From Desulfococcaceae bacterium HSG9 (GTDB lineage: Bacteria; Desulfobacterota; Desulfobacteria; Desulfobacterales; JAUCGF01): 41,227 nt of DNA. The number at the start of each line of letters is the position of its first letter. Position 1 is the first letter of the stretch. Shown piece after piece: positions 9,938-17,624 of this stretch. The stretch spans positions 1 through 41,227 of the forward strand of contig JAUCGF010000122.1 of NCBI GenBank assembly GCA_030378005.1, in the 5' to 3' direction. Under the pieces are notes generated by a model, which saw only the letters and a program-made list of their open reading frames with translations, did no database searches and was not told the DNA's origin. The position numbers and the translations under genes were made by a program.

Positions 9938-10139
9938 TGTGGAAAATTTCTCGCAAAGACGCCAAGGCGTTAAGACTGAAGACTTTGCCAATATGCATCG
10001 GGCGATCAGGCAACTTTTGGGCGGAAAGTGAAGCTCTCTCACAAAGCCCTGAAAGGGAAAGATGAACACACCTTGGTTTTGATAGCGTAGCGCATTTGCG
10101 AGAATCAATTCAAATTAAAAGCTTTAAAGGAGGAAAACG
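9938..10139. other. Intergenic spacer with repeat-like debris after truncated sensor gene
   Basis: No gene. It begins with a TTTCTCGCAAAGACGCC-type sequence, which from memory is a common interspersed repeat in related genomes, and ends with the strong Shine-Dalgarno AAAGGAGG for the kinase gene. Insertion of such a repeat could explain why the preceding reading frame stops inside a PAS domain. Confidence 0.4.
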
Positions 10140-11462
10140 ATGAAAAAAGATCAGGCCACTCACGACAAGCTGAAATTACGTAAACGGGCTGAAGATGAGC
10201 TGCAAGGAGAACCGGAAGACATCTCCGACATGTCTGAAGAAGAAATGCGGCATCATATTCAAGAACTGCGTATTCACCAAATAGAACTTGATATGCAAAA
10301 TGAGGAACTGCTCCGGGCTCAACTGGAACTGGAAGCGGCGCGAGACAAATATTCCGATCTCTATGATTTTGCTCCTGTGGGTTATTTTACGATTAGCGCC
10401 AAGGGAATGATCCTGGAGGCAAACCTCACCGGTGCTGATATGTTAGGCGTTACAAGAGGGGTATTGATAGGCAGCCCTTTCTCTACATTCATCAAAAGGG
10501 ATGACCAGGACATTTACTACAATCGTCGCATGAAGCTAATTGAAACTAAAAGCAAGCAAATTTTGGTCATGAGGCTTGTGAAAAAAGACGGGTCTCAATT
10601 CCATGTGAGAATCGAATGCACACCGGTATTGGATGAGGCGGGGAATTTTCACCATATTCGAGCTGTTGTAAGCGATATAAGTGATTGGAAGCGGGCTGAG
10701 GAAGAAAAGGCCCGAATTGAAACCCATCTCAAACAAGCCCAAAAAATGGAAGCCATAGCCTCGCTTGCCGGGGGTGTCGCCCATCAGTTTAACAATTCCT
10801 TGACTCCGGTCATAGGATACCTTGATTTACTTGTAATGGAATATCCGGACGATGAAAAGATAAATAACTATGCTGAACAAATGCGGGATTCCGCTAACTG
10901 GATGGCCAGTTTAACCGATCAATTGTTAGCTTATGCCAGGGGAGGGAATTATCAGGTCCAAATCGTGTCATTGAGTGATTTCGTGAAAGATACATTACCT
11001 TTGATTGAACATACACTTAAACCTTCTATCTCCGTAGAGACCGATTTTCCCCGTAATATTTTCAATGTAAAGGCTGACCTGCCACAGATGCAGATGGCAC
11101 TCTCCGCCATATTGTCCAATGGGTCAGAGGCAATTGAAGGCCGAGGCCGTATCCGGATTACATGTCAAAACGAGATCATAACCGATGAAAAGGCCAAGTA
11201 TCTTCAAGGTCTCAAGCCCGGTATTTATGTTAAACTGCAAATAGAAGATGACGGCATGGGCATGGATGAAAAAACAAAAAGCCGGATATTTGAACCCTTT
11301 TTCACCACCAAGTTTCTGGGTCGCGGGCTTGGTATGGCCGCGGCTTACGGTATTATCCGAAACCATGATGGACAGATTTCAGTTGACTCTGAATCAGGCC
11401 AAGGAACGACTGTGCAAATTTATCTTCCCGCAACGGAAAAGAAGGCAAAAGAACCGAAGTAA
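10140..11462 (+). CDS. PAS-domain sensor histidine kinase
   Basis: Cytoplasmic two-component sensor of 440 aa with no membrane segment. A helical N-terminus (MSEEEMRHHIQELRIHQIEL) leads into one PAS domain at about residues 71-185 (YDFAPVGYFTIS to VVSDISDWKRAEE). The HisKA box follows with the phospho-acceptor His near residue 215 (GGVAHQFNNSLTPVIGY). The HATPase domain then shows an N-box-like segment (LSNGSEAIEG), the G1 box DDGMGMD, the F box FEPFFTTKF and the G2 box GRGLGMAAAYG. The start has AAAGGAGG at good spacing. No response regulator lies adjacent. It probably works with the CheB-CheR-PAS protein upstream; the ligand and output are unknown. Confidence 0.88.
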   Translation: MKKDQATHDKLKLRKRAEDELQGEPEDISDMSEEEMRHHIQELRIHQIELDMQNEELLRAQLELEAARDKYSDLYDFAPVGYFTISAKGMILEANLTGADMLGVTRGVLIGSPFSTFIKRDDQDIYYNRRMKLIETKSKQILVMRLVKKDGSQFHVRIECTPVLDEAGNFHHIRAVVSDISDWKRAEEEKARIETHLKQAQKMEAIASLAGGVAHQFNNSLTPVIGYLDLLVMEYPDDEKINNYAEQMRDSANWMASLTDQLLAYARGGNYQVQIVSLSDFVKDTLPLIEHTLKPSISVETDFPRNIFNVKADLPQMQMALSAILSNGSEAIEGRGRIRITCQNEIITDEKAKYLQGLKPGIYVKLQIEDDGMGMDEKTKSRIFEPFFTTKFLGRGLGMAAAYGIIRNHDGQISVDSESGQGTTVQIYLPATEKKAKEPK

Positions 11463-11912
11463 AAATATCAGAGAAGCAGTATTGTTTAACCCCGATTTAG
11501 GCTCAATAGAAACCCTCTTCGTTCGTTCGGCCTTTTACGGAATAAATGCGATATAATTTTTTTATTTTGAATATATATCTGAATTTATAATAAAATTTAT
11601 ATGTTGTAAGCATGTTTTAATTCAAATCGAAGAATTATAAAAACATGGTAGCACAAAATTTGCTATCATTACGAGCGAACGCAGGTTTTGCTTCAGGCAA
11701 CATAACGGTCAGAGAAACGTTTACGGCGACTTGACAACTGATAGCGTATATGTTAAAGGCGGTTCCATGAACGTTATCACTTGCCAAAGTGATGAAACAA
11801 AGCGTTCCCGTATTAAAATCTAATAAGGAAGGAGGTGTGAAATCAAGTTCGTTACGAAAACACAATGTAAGCGATGAAATGAAACTATATTTAAAAAGGA
11901 GGGAAGCTATCG
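11463..11912. other. 450-bp AT-rich gap upstream of the DUF362 gene
   Basis: No convincing gene. The first half is AT-rich. A TTGACA (11731-11736) lies 17 nt before TAAAGG, a weak sigma70-like promoter candidate for the DUF362/Mrp/mycofactocin run. A near-consensus Shine-Dalgarno (GGAAGGAGGTG, 11828-11837) has no good gene behind it, only a 27-codon frame that overlaps the next start. Confidence 0.35.
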
Positions 11913-13409
11913 ATGGTTGAACACAAGTATGAGCCAACCAAATGGAACGAAATGAAAGCGCCTGTTATTGGCGGAAGAGAAACTTATCAAGCCAAGAGTT
12001 GGAATCCACCCAAGGAGAAATGGGGGACTTTCACCGAAGAAGGGCCGGCCAAAGTATGGTTTGCCGAGGCCAATGCTACCAATTGGACAGAGTCGATGAT
12101 CTGCAAGGCAAAGGACCTTTTTTATGAAGCCAAGCTTAATGAGTGTTTTGATAAAGGGGATGAAGTCGCCATTAAAATTCACTACGGTGAATATAACCGC
12201 ACGGCTATCCTGCGTCCGGAATACATTGCCGCTATTGTCGAAGAAGTGAAGGCCTGTGGCGGACACCCCTATGTTGTCAATGACACGACACTCTCTTATC
12301 ACACCCATAATAATATGGCCTATTCCCAGTATCAGATGGAAGGTGCCATTCGTCACGGTTATACAGACGCCACTTTCGGATGTCCGGTGCTGATCGCTGA
12401 CGGCTATTCCGGTGAAGATGACTATCGTGTGGAAATGCCCGAAGGGCTTATCCTTAAAGAGACGTTTATCGGTCGCGCCGTAGCCGAAGCCGACGCGATG
12501 ATCGTACTGGCTCACGCCAGGGGACACTCGATCACCATGTACGGCGGCATATTAAAACAAATTGGAATCGGTTGTCAGTCCAAGCGGGGTAAATATATCA
12601 CCCATCTGGCCCACTGGGGAGATCCACATGATGCTATTGGCTGGCCTAAATTTACAGATCAGTGCCCCGGCAAGGCATGTAAATTCCATCAGATGTGTGA
12701 TGATTCCTGTCCGAGAGGCGCCCATCATGTAACCGAACATGGCAAAGTCTGGAATCCTGAACTTTGTCGTTTATGTTACTCCTGTCAGGTGACTTGCATC
12801 TTCTCCGGTATGACCGGCGTCACCTTTGAGGAAAATTACTTTCCAAATGCTATGATCGCCCATGCCGATGCCGCTCTGGGAGCGCTGAAATGTTTTGAAC
12901 GCGGTAAAGTGGGCTACATTAATTGTGCTATTGACGTCGTGCCCGAATGTGACTGCTTTCCATGGGCCGGTTTGGCGGTTTGCCCGGATGTAGGTCTGTT
13001 TGCGAGTAAAGACCTGATTGCCAACGAAATGGCCACTCTTGATGCCATTGATAATATGCCCATCAACCCCGGCTCCGTTGCGGATGAAAAGGGATTGAAA
13101 CCCGGTGATGATAAATTCCGTGAAATTAACGGATTCAGCCCGCGTATCACTATGGCGGCGGGTGAAAAAATCGGTCTGGGTACAATGGAATATGAACTGA
13201 TCAATTACGAACCTGTCCTGACCCCGGAAAATGCGGCTAAATGGCAAGTTCGTCCGAACAAACCTGTTACAATGCGCCTGCGGGAGACTTTCCACAGACA
13301 TGATCTTGCTACGGAAGTTATGCCGTTCAACCGCTCTGAATATAACAAAGAGTGGGTTTGGAATGAATGGAAAAAATACGATCCGTTCAAAGGCGAAACA
13401 CCAGAATAA
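11913..13409 (+). CDS. DUF362 protein with ferredoxin-like [4Fe-4S] cysteine clusters
   Basis: DUF362 (COG2006-type) protein of 498 aa. The DUF362 fold is seen in GDEVAIKIHYGEYNRT, RPEYIAAIVEEVKACGGHP and the later MIVLAHARGHSITMYGG. Inserted in the middle are C251, C256, C262 and C266 (the last followed by Pro) and then C285-x2-C288-x2-C291-x3-C295, a classical ferredoxin ligand set, so at least one and probably two [4Fe-4S] clusters are expected. A third Cys group follows (C-AIDVVPE-C-D-C). The Shine-Dalgarno AAGGAGG is good. No signal peptide, so it should be cytoplasmic. DUF362 function is unsettled; an electron-transfer role next to the mycofactocin enzymes is inference. A terminator hairpin follows at 13423. 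Confidence 0.82.
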   Translation: MVEHKYEPTKWNEMKAPVIGGRETYQAKSWNPPKEKWGTFTEEGPAKVWFAEANATNWTESMICKAKDLFYEAKLNECFDKGDEVAIKIHYGEYNRTAILRPEYIAAIVEEVKACGGHPYVVNDTTLSYHTHNNMAYSQYQMEGAIRHGYTDATFGCPVLIADGYSGEDDYRVEMPEGLILKETFIGRAVAEADAMIVLAHARGHSITMYGGILKQIGIGCQSKRGKYITHLAHWGDPHDAIGWPKFTDQCPGKACKFHQMCDDSCPRGAHHVTEHGKVWNPELCRLCYSCQVTCIFSGMTGVTFEENYFPNAMIAHADAALGALKCFERGKVGYINCAIDVVPECDCFPWAGLAVCPDVGLFASKDLIANEMATLDAIDNMPINPGSVADEKGLKPGDDKFREINGFSPRITMAAGEKIGLGTMEYELINYEPVLTPENAAKWQVRPNKPVTMRLRETFHRHDLATEVMPFNRSEYNKEWVWNEWKKYDPFKGETPE

Positions 13410-13422
13410 TTTAATGTAAACG

Positions 13423-13460
13423 ACAAGGAGAGGCTGGGCATTCCAGCTCTCCTTGTTCTT
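13423..13460 (+). terminator. Intrinsic terminator after the DUF362 Fe-S gene
   Basis: ACAAGGAGAGGCTGG pairs with CCAGCTCTCCTTGT, a 14-bp stem with one bulged G, followed by TCTTAT. The strong stem suggests that the first DUF362 gene ends its own transcript. Confidence 0.6.
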
Positions 13461-13484
13461 ATCCATCGCTTAAAATAGATTTAT

Positions 13485-13644
13485 GAGCCTGTTTGGAAAG
13501 TCGTGATCGCAGCGAAAAAGCGTGAGGGCGAGGGAAAATTTGCACAAATTTTAAGGTAATAGTTGTTCTATTGCCATCAAATTTGCGTAAATTTACACCG
13601 TTCTCAGGCTTTTGCAGCCGATTTAAGACTTTTCAAACAGGCTC
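13485..13644. mobile_element. 160-bp foldback MITE-like element
   Basis: Ends GAGCCTGTTTGGAAAGTC (13485-13502) and GACTTTTCAAACAGGCTC (13627-13644) are inverted repeats matching at 17 of 18 positions. The arms stay partly complementary toward a central hairpin (GGTAATAG...CTATTGCC, one G-T wobble), so the whole element can fold on itself. It has no open frame. It sits between the two DUF362 genes, ending 18 bp before the second start codon. Confidence 0.75.
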
Positions 13645-13662
13645 TAAGAAAGGCAGCCATAC

Positions 13663-14598
13663 ATGAGCGGCATAGTTTGGATAGATGCTGAAAATATGAC
13701 CGTTGACAATACCGTACTGCATAAACTCACGGAGCTTATTCACAAATCGGATGCGATTTCAGGGCTTTCTGAGGGTATGCGCGTGGCGTTAAAAGTGAAT
13801 ACGTCCGAAGAAGGTTACGAATATGGCCTTCGTCCCAGTTTTATTAAGGTTGTTGCCGAAATCGTAAATGACGTAAGTGTAAAGCGTTCCGTTGTCTGCG
13901 ATGGACAAAAGCTGGTGGATTATTGGAAACAGCTTAAAGGCAACACCTTTTTGGCAACTGCAAGTGTCAAGGGATACTCAAGTGAAACCCTGGGCGGACA
14001 TTTTGTCATTAACGGCGGTTTCAGCGGCGATGAAGGAGACCTTTTTCCTTGCGGACACGCCAATTCAGAAGTCGGCGGCGTGGAAGTCGGTACGGCGGTT
14101 TGCCGCAGCGATGCTTTATGGGTGCTTTCCCATGTAACGCTGCATCCCCTTTTTGGTTTAAGCGGCGCTTTGTTGAATGGCGGTTTTGAATGCTTGTCCG
14201 GCCGCGCTCGAACACGGTTGCTGCGAGGGGCCAATCCTTACATATTCAACGGCCAGTGTCCTCGTGAACAAGACGTGCACGAATTTCAACACCGGGCGCT
14301 GGAGAGTCATCTCGGTGTAAGCGCATCTGTACAGGGGCGCGTATTCTATATCAACTACCTGTGGGATATTACACCACAGCCTGAATATTATCCTTATAGC
14401 GCTCAACCTGTGAGTGCCAATCTGGGTTTTATGGCTTCCCATGACCCTGTCGCTTTAGATGCTGCGACATTTTCTCTGCTCGCGGAACAAAGCGCAAAAT
14501 GTGATATGGTGAAAAATATAGATTTTGACGCAGTGTTAAAAGAAGCGGAAAATTTGAAAATAGGCCATATCAATCAAACTGTTGTGCGCTCGTCCTGA
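13663..14598 (+). CDS. DUF362 domain protein without Fe-S insertion
   Basis: A 311-aa protein that reads as a shorter DUF362 relative of the gene upstream: SEGMRVALKVNTSEEGYEYGLRPSFIKVVAEIV corresponds to the GDEVAIKIHY...RPEYIAAIVEEV region, and it ends with the DUF362-like MASHDPVALDAATFSL. It lacks the ferredoxin Cys clusters; the few Cys residues are scattered. The start ATG 13663 has an AAAGG about 10 nt upstream, just past a MITE. The mrp gene follows after 45 bp, suggesting an operon with it. The reaction is unknown. The pairing of one Fe-S and one non-Fe-S DUF362 protein suggests subunits of one complex, which is inference. Confidence 0.72.
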   Translation: MSGIVWIDAENMTVDNTVLHKLTELIHKSDAISGLSEGMRVALKVNTSEEGYEYGLRPSFIKVVAEIVNDVSVKRSVVCDGQKLVDYWKQLKGNTFLATASVKGYSSETLGGHFVINGGFSGDEGDLFPCGHANSEVGGVEVGTAVCRSDALWVLSHVTLHPLFGLSGALLNGGFECLSGRARTRLLRGANPYIFNGQCPREQDVHEFQHRALESHLGVSASVQGRVFYINYLWDITPQPEYYPYSAQPVSANLGFMASHDPVALDAATFSLLAEQSAKCDMVKNIDFDAVLKEAENLKIGHINQTVVRSS

Positions 14599-14643
14599 AA
14601 GATAAGCGCACACTTGACCCCTTTCTCGATTGAGGAGATCAGA

Positions 14644-15615
14644 ATGGATCTGAATCGCAATGATTTTATCAAAAAACAAAAAGATCAACTTGTAAACAAA
14701 GGCGCTATTGCGGATGCGCTGAAACATGTGAAATATAAAATTGCCATCCTTTCCGGCAAAGGCGGAGTCGGTAAAACCGCTGCCACCATAAATCTTGCCG
14801 CAGCGCTGAAAAACAAAAATTTTACGGTAGGTGTTTTCGATGCTGATCTCCATGGTCCCAGCATCCCTAAAATGCTGGGAATTAAACAAGAAGCTAAACT
14901 CAATGGCGGATTCTGGCTTGATCCCGTAGTTACGGATGCAGGCATCAAAGCGCTTTCCGTCGCTCTTTTCTGGCCTGGCGATATGACGCCTATTATGTGG
15001 CGAGGACAAACCAAAAGCCGTACAATCCGTCAACTTTTGTCGGCCGCCAAATGGGGCGGACTTGATTTTCTTTTAGTTGACCTTCCCCCAGGCACCGGCG
15101 ATGAGCCTATCGCCATTTTAAAATCGATCCCGGATCTGGATGGCGTCATTATTGTAACAACACCCCAGGAGGTTTCTACCCTGGTCTGTTCCAAAGCAAT
15201 CAACGCCGCTCGCACTTTAGGAGCTGATATTATCGGCCTTATCGAAAATATGAGCGCTTACAGTTGCCGATGCTGTCAGGACACAGTGCATCTTTTCGGT
15301 AAAGACAAAGGCAAACAATTGGCGCGTATGATGGATATTCCTTTTCTTGGATCAATCCCCATCGACCCTCTTTTCTCTGAGGCTGCTGACAGCGGCGTTC
15401 CCATCGTCAACTTACACCCTGAGAGTACGACTGCCAAGTCATTTGTTGACCTTGCCCAAAATTTAAGTGAGAGCTTGCCGCCTAAAGAAGTTCCTGATGC
15501 GCCGCCGGAGGAAAGCCATTCATGCCCCGGAGCAGGGCATCATCATGATAAAACCGGTTGCAGCCACAATCATCATGATGAAACTGGTTGTAGCCATAAC
15601 CATCACGCCCACTGA
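14644..15615 (+). CDS. mrp: Mrp/Nbp35-family Fe-S carrier ATPase with His/Cys-rich C-terminal tail
   Basis: P-loop ATPase of the Mrp/ApbC/Nbp35 group that carries [4Fe-4S] clusters to target proteins. Deviant Walker A GKGGVGKT near residue 40, switch II DLPPGTGDEP, and the CxxC cluster site (SCRCC, then LFG as in the family pattern) are visible. ATG 14644 is chosen because GAGGAG lies 6 nt upstream; an in-frame TTG at 14614 would be an extension without support. The last 30 residues are a metal-binding tail of HHH and GCSHNHH units, a near-repeat of TGCSHNHH that is unusual for this family. Its place between DUF362 Fe-S proteins and mycofactocin genes suggests dedicated cluster or metal delivery. 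Confidence 0.88.
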   Translation: MDLNRNDFIKKQKDQLVNKGAIADALKHVKYKIAILSGKGGVGKTAATINLAAALKNKNFTVGVFDADLHGPSIPKMLGIKQEAKLNGGFWLDPVVTDAGIKALSVALFWPGDMTPIMWRGQTKSRTIRQLLSAAKWGGLDFLLVDLPPGTGDEPIAILKSIPDLDGVIIVTTPQEVSTLVCSKAINAARTLGADIIGLIENMSAYSCRCCQDTVHLFGKDKGKQLARMMDIPFLGSIPIDPLFSEAADSGVPIVNLHPESTTAKSFVDLAQNLSESLPPKEVPDAPPEESHSCPGAGHHHDKTGCSHNHHDETGCSHNHHAH

Positions 15616-15703
15616 ATATAAAAAATTTACTGCTCGGAATGATTTGATTTGGGGCTGCCCGAGTCAGTTGATATAAATAATTGTTATAAAAAGGAGAACT
15701 ATA

Positions 15704-16030
15704 ATGAGCGACGAAAAAATGGGTACCCATTATGTAAGGGAAATTTGCCAAATTTTTAAAGAAATTGAAGAAAAATCAAAATTTTCGGATACCGGTGCCA
15801 AACTGGCTGCGTTGGCCGATGAACTCTTGCCACTGGCCAAAAAACTCTATTTTAAAACTCAGAAAGGCACTGAAGATATGCAGGAATTAACATCACAAGC
15901 CGGAGAGCTTGCAAGTAAAATAGAGGCATGTCAAACAGAGCAGGAAGCTGAGGCGGTTTGTCAGCCTTATTTTGATATGCTTCGAAAAACTATCAAGCAT
16001 GTTAAAACAATGAAAGTTCGGATGACTTAA
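15704..16030 (+). CDS. Small conserved-looking protein of unknown function (108 aa)
   Basis: Not recognised. The protein is predicted all-helical and charged (IFKEIEEKSKFSDTGAKLAA, ELLPLAKKLYFKTQKG, then CQTEQEAEAVCQPYFDMLRK) with two Cys residues nine apart. A good Shine-Dalgarno (AAAAAGGAGA) precedes ATG 15704. Its stop overlaps the next start by one base (TAATG), so the two products are probably made together. Codon use matches the neighbours. Position between mrp and the mycofactocin SDR suggests an accessory role in the same module, but nothing in the sequence shows what it does. Confidence 0.68.
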   Translation: MSDEKMGTHYVREICQIFKEIEEKSKFSDTGAKLAALADELLPLAKKLYFKTQKGTEDMQELTSQAGELASKIEACQTEQEAEAVCQPYFDMLRKTIKHVKTMKVRMT

Positions 16031-16404
16031 TGGAGCAAACTATGGGCTTAAACAGTAGTGACCGGGAAATGATTCAGGATATTACCAGCATGGGAATGCG
16101 CGCAGCGGTGTTATTAAAAGGCGTGATATTGAGAAAAGTAGATCGCAATACGCTTGAATGGGGCCTGCAAGAACTGGCCCCCGCAGACCTTATGGGCAAA
16201 TATTGCTCGCTTCTGACGAACCGGTCGGAGTACGTAAGCCTTCTCAACACACTCTTCCTGGTTTACACCCTGGAAGGCCAGTTGGATTACCAGATCAGCG
16301 AATATGGTATGGATTCCCTGAAAGATGACCTTCAGGAGATTAATTTCAGCTTGCAACAAATCGGAGATGTGTTTGATCTGGCTCAATTGAAGCAAGTAAT
16401 TTGA
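16030..16404 (+). CDS. Small helical protein of unknown function (124 aa)
   Basis: Not recognised. Predicted helical, with MGMRAAVLLKGVILRKVD, LQELAPADLMGKYCSLL and a leucine-rich C-terminus. It overlaps the previous gene by one base. A second possible start, ATG 16042, has GGAG six bases upstream and may be the real one, giving 120 aa. It is 35 bp before the SDR gene, which has its own AAGGAGTG site. The pair with the preceding gene looks like two subunits of one small complex; that is inference from gene coupling only. Confidence 0.65.
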   Translation: MEQTMGLNSSDREMIQDITSMGMRAAVLLKGVILRKVDRNTLEWGLQELAPADLMGKYCSLLTNRSEYVSLLNTLFLVYTLEGQLDYQISEYGMDSLKDDLQEINFSLQQIGDVFDLAQLKQVI

Positions 16405-16439
16405 AAATTTTTTCTTGAAAACTGATAAGGAGTGAGAAA

Positions 16440-17249
16440 ATGAAACTGGAAGGAAAAAAAGCCCTCATTACTGGCGGCGCAAGGGGCAACGGATTTGCCA
16501 TCGCCAAAAGCCTGGCCAAAGAGGGCGCGGATATCGCTATTGCCGATATTTGTGAAAATATGAATACGATCCCATACAAGATGTCCACCCCGCAAACCAT
16601 GGAAAAAGCCGTAGCGGATATCGAAACCCTGGGACGACAAGCCCTGGGAATCAAATGCGACGTGCGCAAGTCAGCCGATGTCAAAGCAATGGTTGAACAA
16701 GTCATGGACGCTTTTGGCAAAATTGATATTCTGATTAATAATGCCGGCAATTCATCCATGCAGGCCATTGCTGAAATGGATGAAGAAACCTGGGATGAAG
16801 TCTTGGACACCCACCTGAAAGGCACCTTTTTATGCTGCCGCTACGTCCTTCCGCACATGATCGCGCAGCACAGCGGCAATGTTGTCAGTATTTCATCCGT
16901 AGGCGGACAGCGCGGTTTCGGCATGGGCGGCCATTACTGCGCCGCCAAGCACGGCATCATCGGCCTGAATAAATCCCTGTGCATGGAGGTTGCCGATCAC
17001 AACATCAGAACCAACGTAGTGTGTCCCGGAACCGTTTGGACCGACATGATGCAAGGCATTGCCGAATATTTCGGCATGGATGAGGAAGAAGGCAAAGAAC
17101 AATTTTTCGCCGGCCATCTTATCAAAGAGCCGGAGATCACCCCGGAAGATATTGCCCGGGCGGTGCTGTGGTTGGTCAGTGACGACGCTCGCTGCATTAC
17201 CGGCAATATGATTACCGTTGATGGCGGTTGGACGGCTCAGGCCGCTTAA
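16440..17249 (+). CDS. Mycofactocin-coupled SDR-family oxidoreductase
   Basis: Short-chain dehydrogenase of 269 aa. TGGARGNG (residues 11-18) is the NAD(P) glycine motif, D36 after the second strand favours NAD(H), NNAG is at 100-103, and Ser152/153, Tyr166 and Lys170 form the catalytic set (YCAAK). The stretch after ADIC (about 38-55, ENMNTIPYKMSTPQTMEKAV) matches the insertion typical of mycofactocin-coupled SDRs (the TIGR03971 type), which hold NAD tightly and hand electrons to mycofactocin. The gene directly precedes mftA-mftB-mftC, which supports the call. It probably oxidises an alcohol; the substrate is unknown. Tight NAD retention is family knowledge, not shown here. Confidence 0.88.
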   Translation: MKLEGKKALITGGARGNGFAIAKSLAKEGADIAIADICENMNTIPYKMSTPQTMEKAVADIETLGRQALGIKCDVRKSADVKAMVEQVMDAFGKIDILINNAGNSSMQAIAEMDEETWDEVLDTHLKGTFLCCRYVLPHMIAQHSGNVVSISSVGGQRGFGMGGHYCAAKHGIIGLNKSLCMEVADHNIRTNVVCPGTVWTDMMQGIAEYFGMDEEEGKEQFFAGHLIKEPEITPEDIARAVLWLVSDDARCITGNMITVDGGWTAQAA

Positions 17250-17253
17250 ATAT

Positions 17254-17317
17254 TCTGTCGGGTTACGCTTGCTAACGTAATTATCCTGTCGGGTTACGCT
17301 CTGCTAACCCGACCTAC
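17254..17317. repeat. REP-like palindrome (GTCGGGTTACGC family) before mftA1
   Basis: Two units of CTGTCGGGTTACGCT are seen, the second closing as a palindrome with GCTAACCCGACCTACT. The same family occurs at 26585-26662 between larB and larC. It is probably a REP/MITE-type extragenic palindrome, and it may also protect or terminate the SDR transcript. Confidence 0.75.
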
Positions 17318-17341
17318 TTTTATAAGGAGGTGATATTTAAC

Positions 17342-17485
17342 ATGATTGACAAAGAAATTATTAACACTGACAAAAGCGCTGATAACTCTGATGTTAAAGA
17401 GGATCGGGAAACAACGCCCCCCTGGCTTGTGGAAGAAATCCAGATTGAAGAGCTTGCGGTGGACGGTATTTGCGGCATCTACTGA
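17342..17485 (+). CDS. mftA: Mycofactocin precursor peptide MftA, Ile-Tyr variant
   Basis: A 47-aa ribosomal precursor. The C-terminus is EELAVDGICGIY, matching the mycofactocin precursor end (pattern IDGxCGVY). The acidic helix EEIQIEELA before it is the usual leader bound by MftB. A near-perfect Shine-Dalgarno (AAGGAGGTGAT) stands 7 nt before ATG 17342. MftC normally decarboxylates the terminal Tyr and joins it to the preceding Val. Here the penultimate residue is Ile, so a homologue with one more carbon would be expected if MftC accepts it. The gene is followed by a hairpin and then mftB and mftC. A second precursor ending in Val-Tyr is at 31749. Confidence 0.93.
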   Translation: MIDKEIINTDKSADNSDVKEDRETTPPWLVEEIQIEELAVDGICGIY

Positions 17486-17509
17486 TTGTGGTTACCGCTT
17501 GGCTATGTA

Positions 17510-17530
17510 GAGCGGAAAGCCGTTCCGCTC
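17510..17530 (+). promoter_or_regulatory. Hairpin between mftA1 and mftB
   Basis: GAGCGGAA (17510-17517) pairs with TTCCGCTC (17523-17530): eight base pairs and a 5-nt loop, without a T-run. Such a stem could stabilise the short mftA message or partly attenuate, so that more precursor than enzyme is made. That role is inference. Confidence 0.5.
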
Positions 17531-17624
17531 AGGCATGAGTTAACGTGGGGCAGCTTCCCGCGATATATTCTCACGCGTGGTTGCAACCAAAAACTTTATT
17601 TTAACCAAGTGTGCAAAGGTTTTC

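Noticed and set aside
11837..11920. A 27-codon frame starting GTG after a strong Shine-Dalgarno and overlapping the DUF362 start
   Set aside because: Sequence looks random, spacing to the ribosome site is uncertain, and overlap alone is weak evidence for a leader peptide.
11913..14598. DUF362 proteins considered as LarA (lactate racemase)
   Set aside because: The sequence pattern is DUF362, not DUF2088/LarA, and the ligand His/Lys pattern of LarA could not be recognised.
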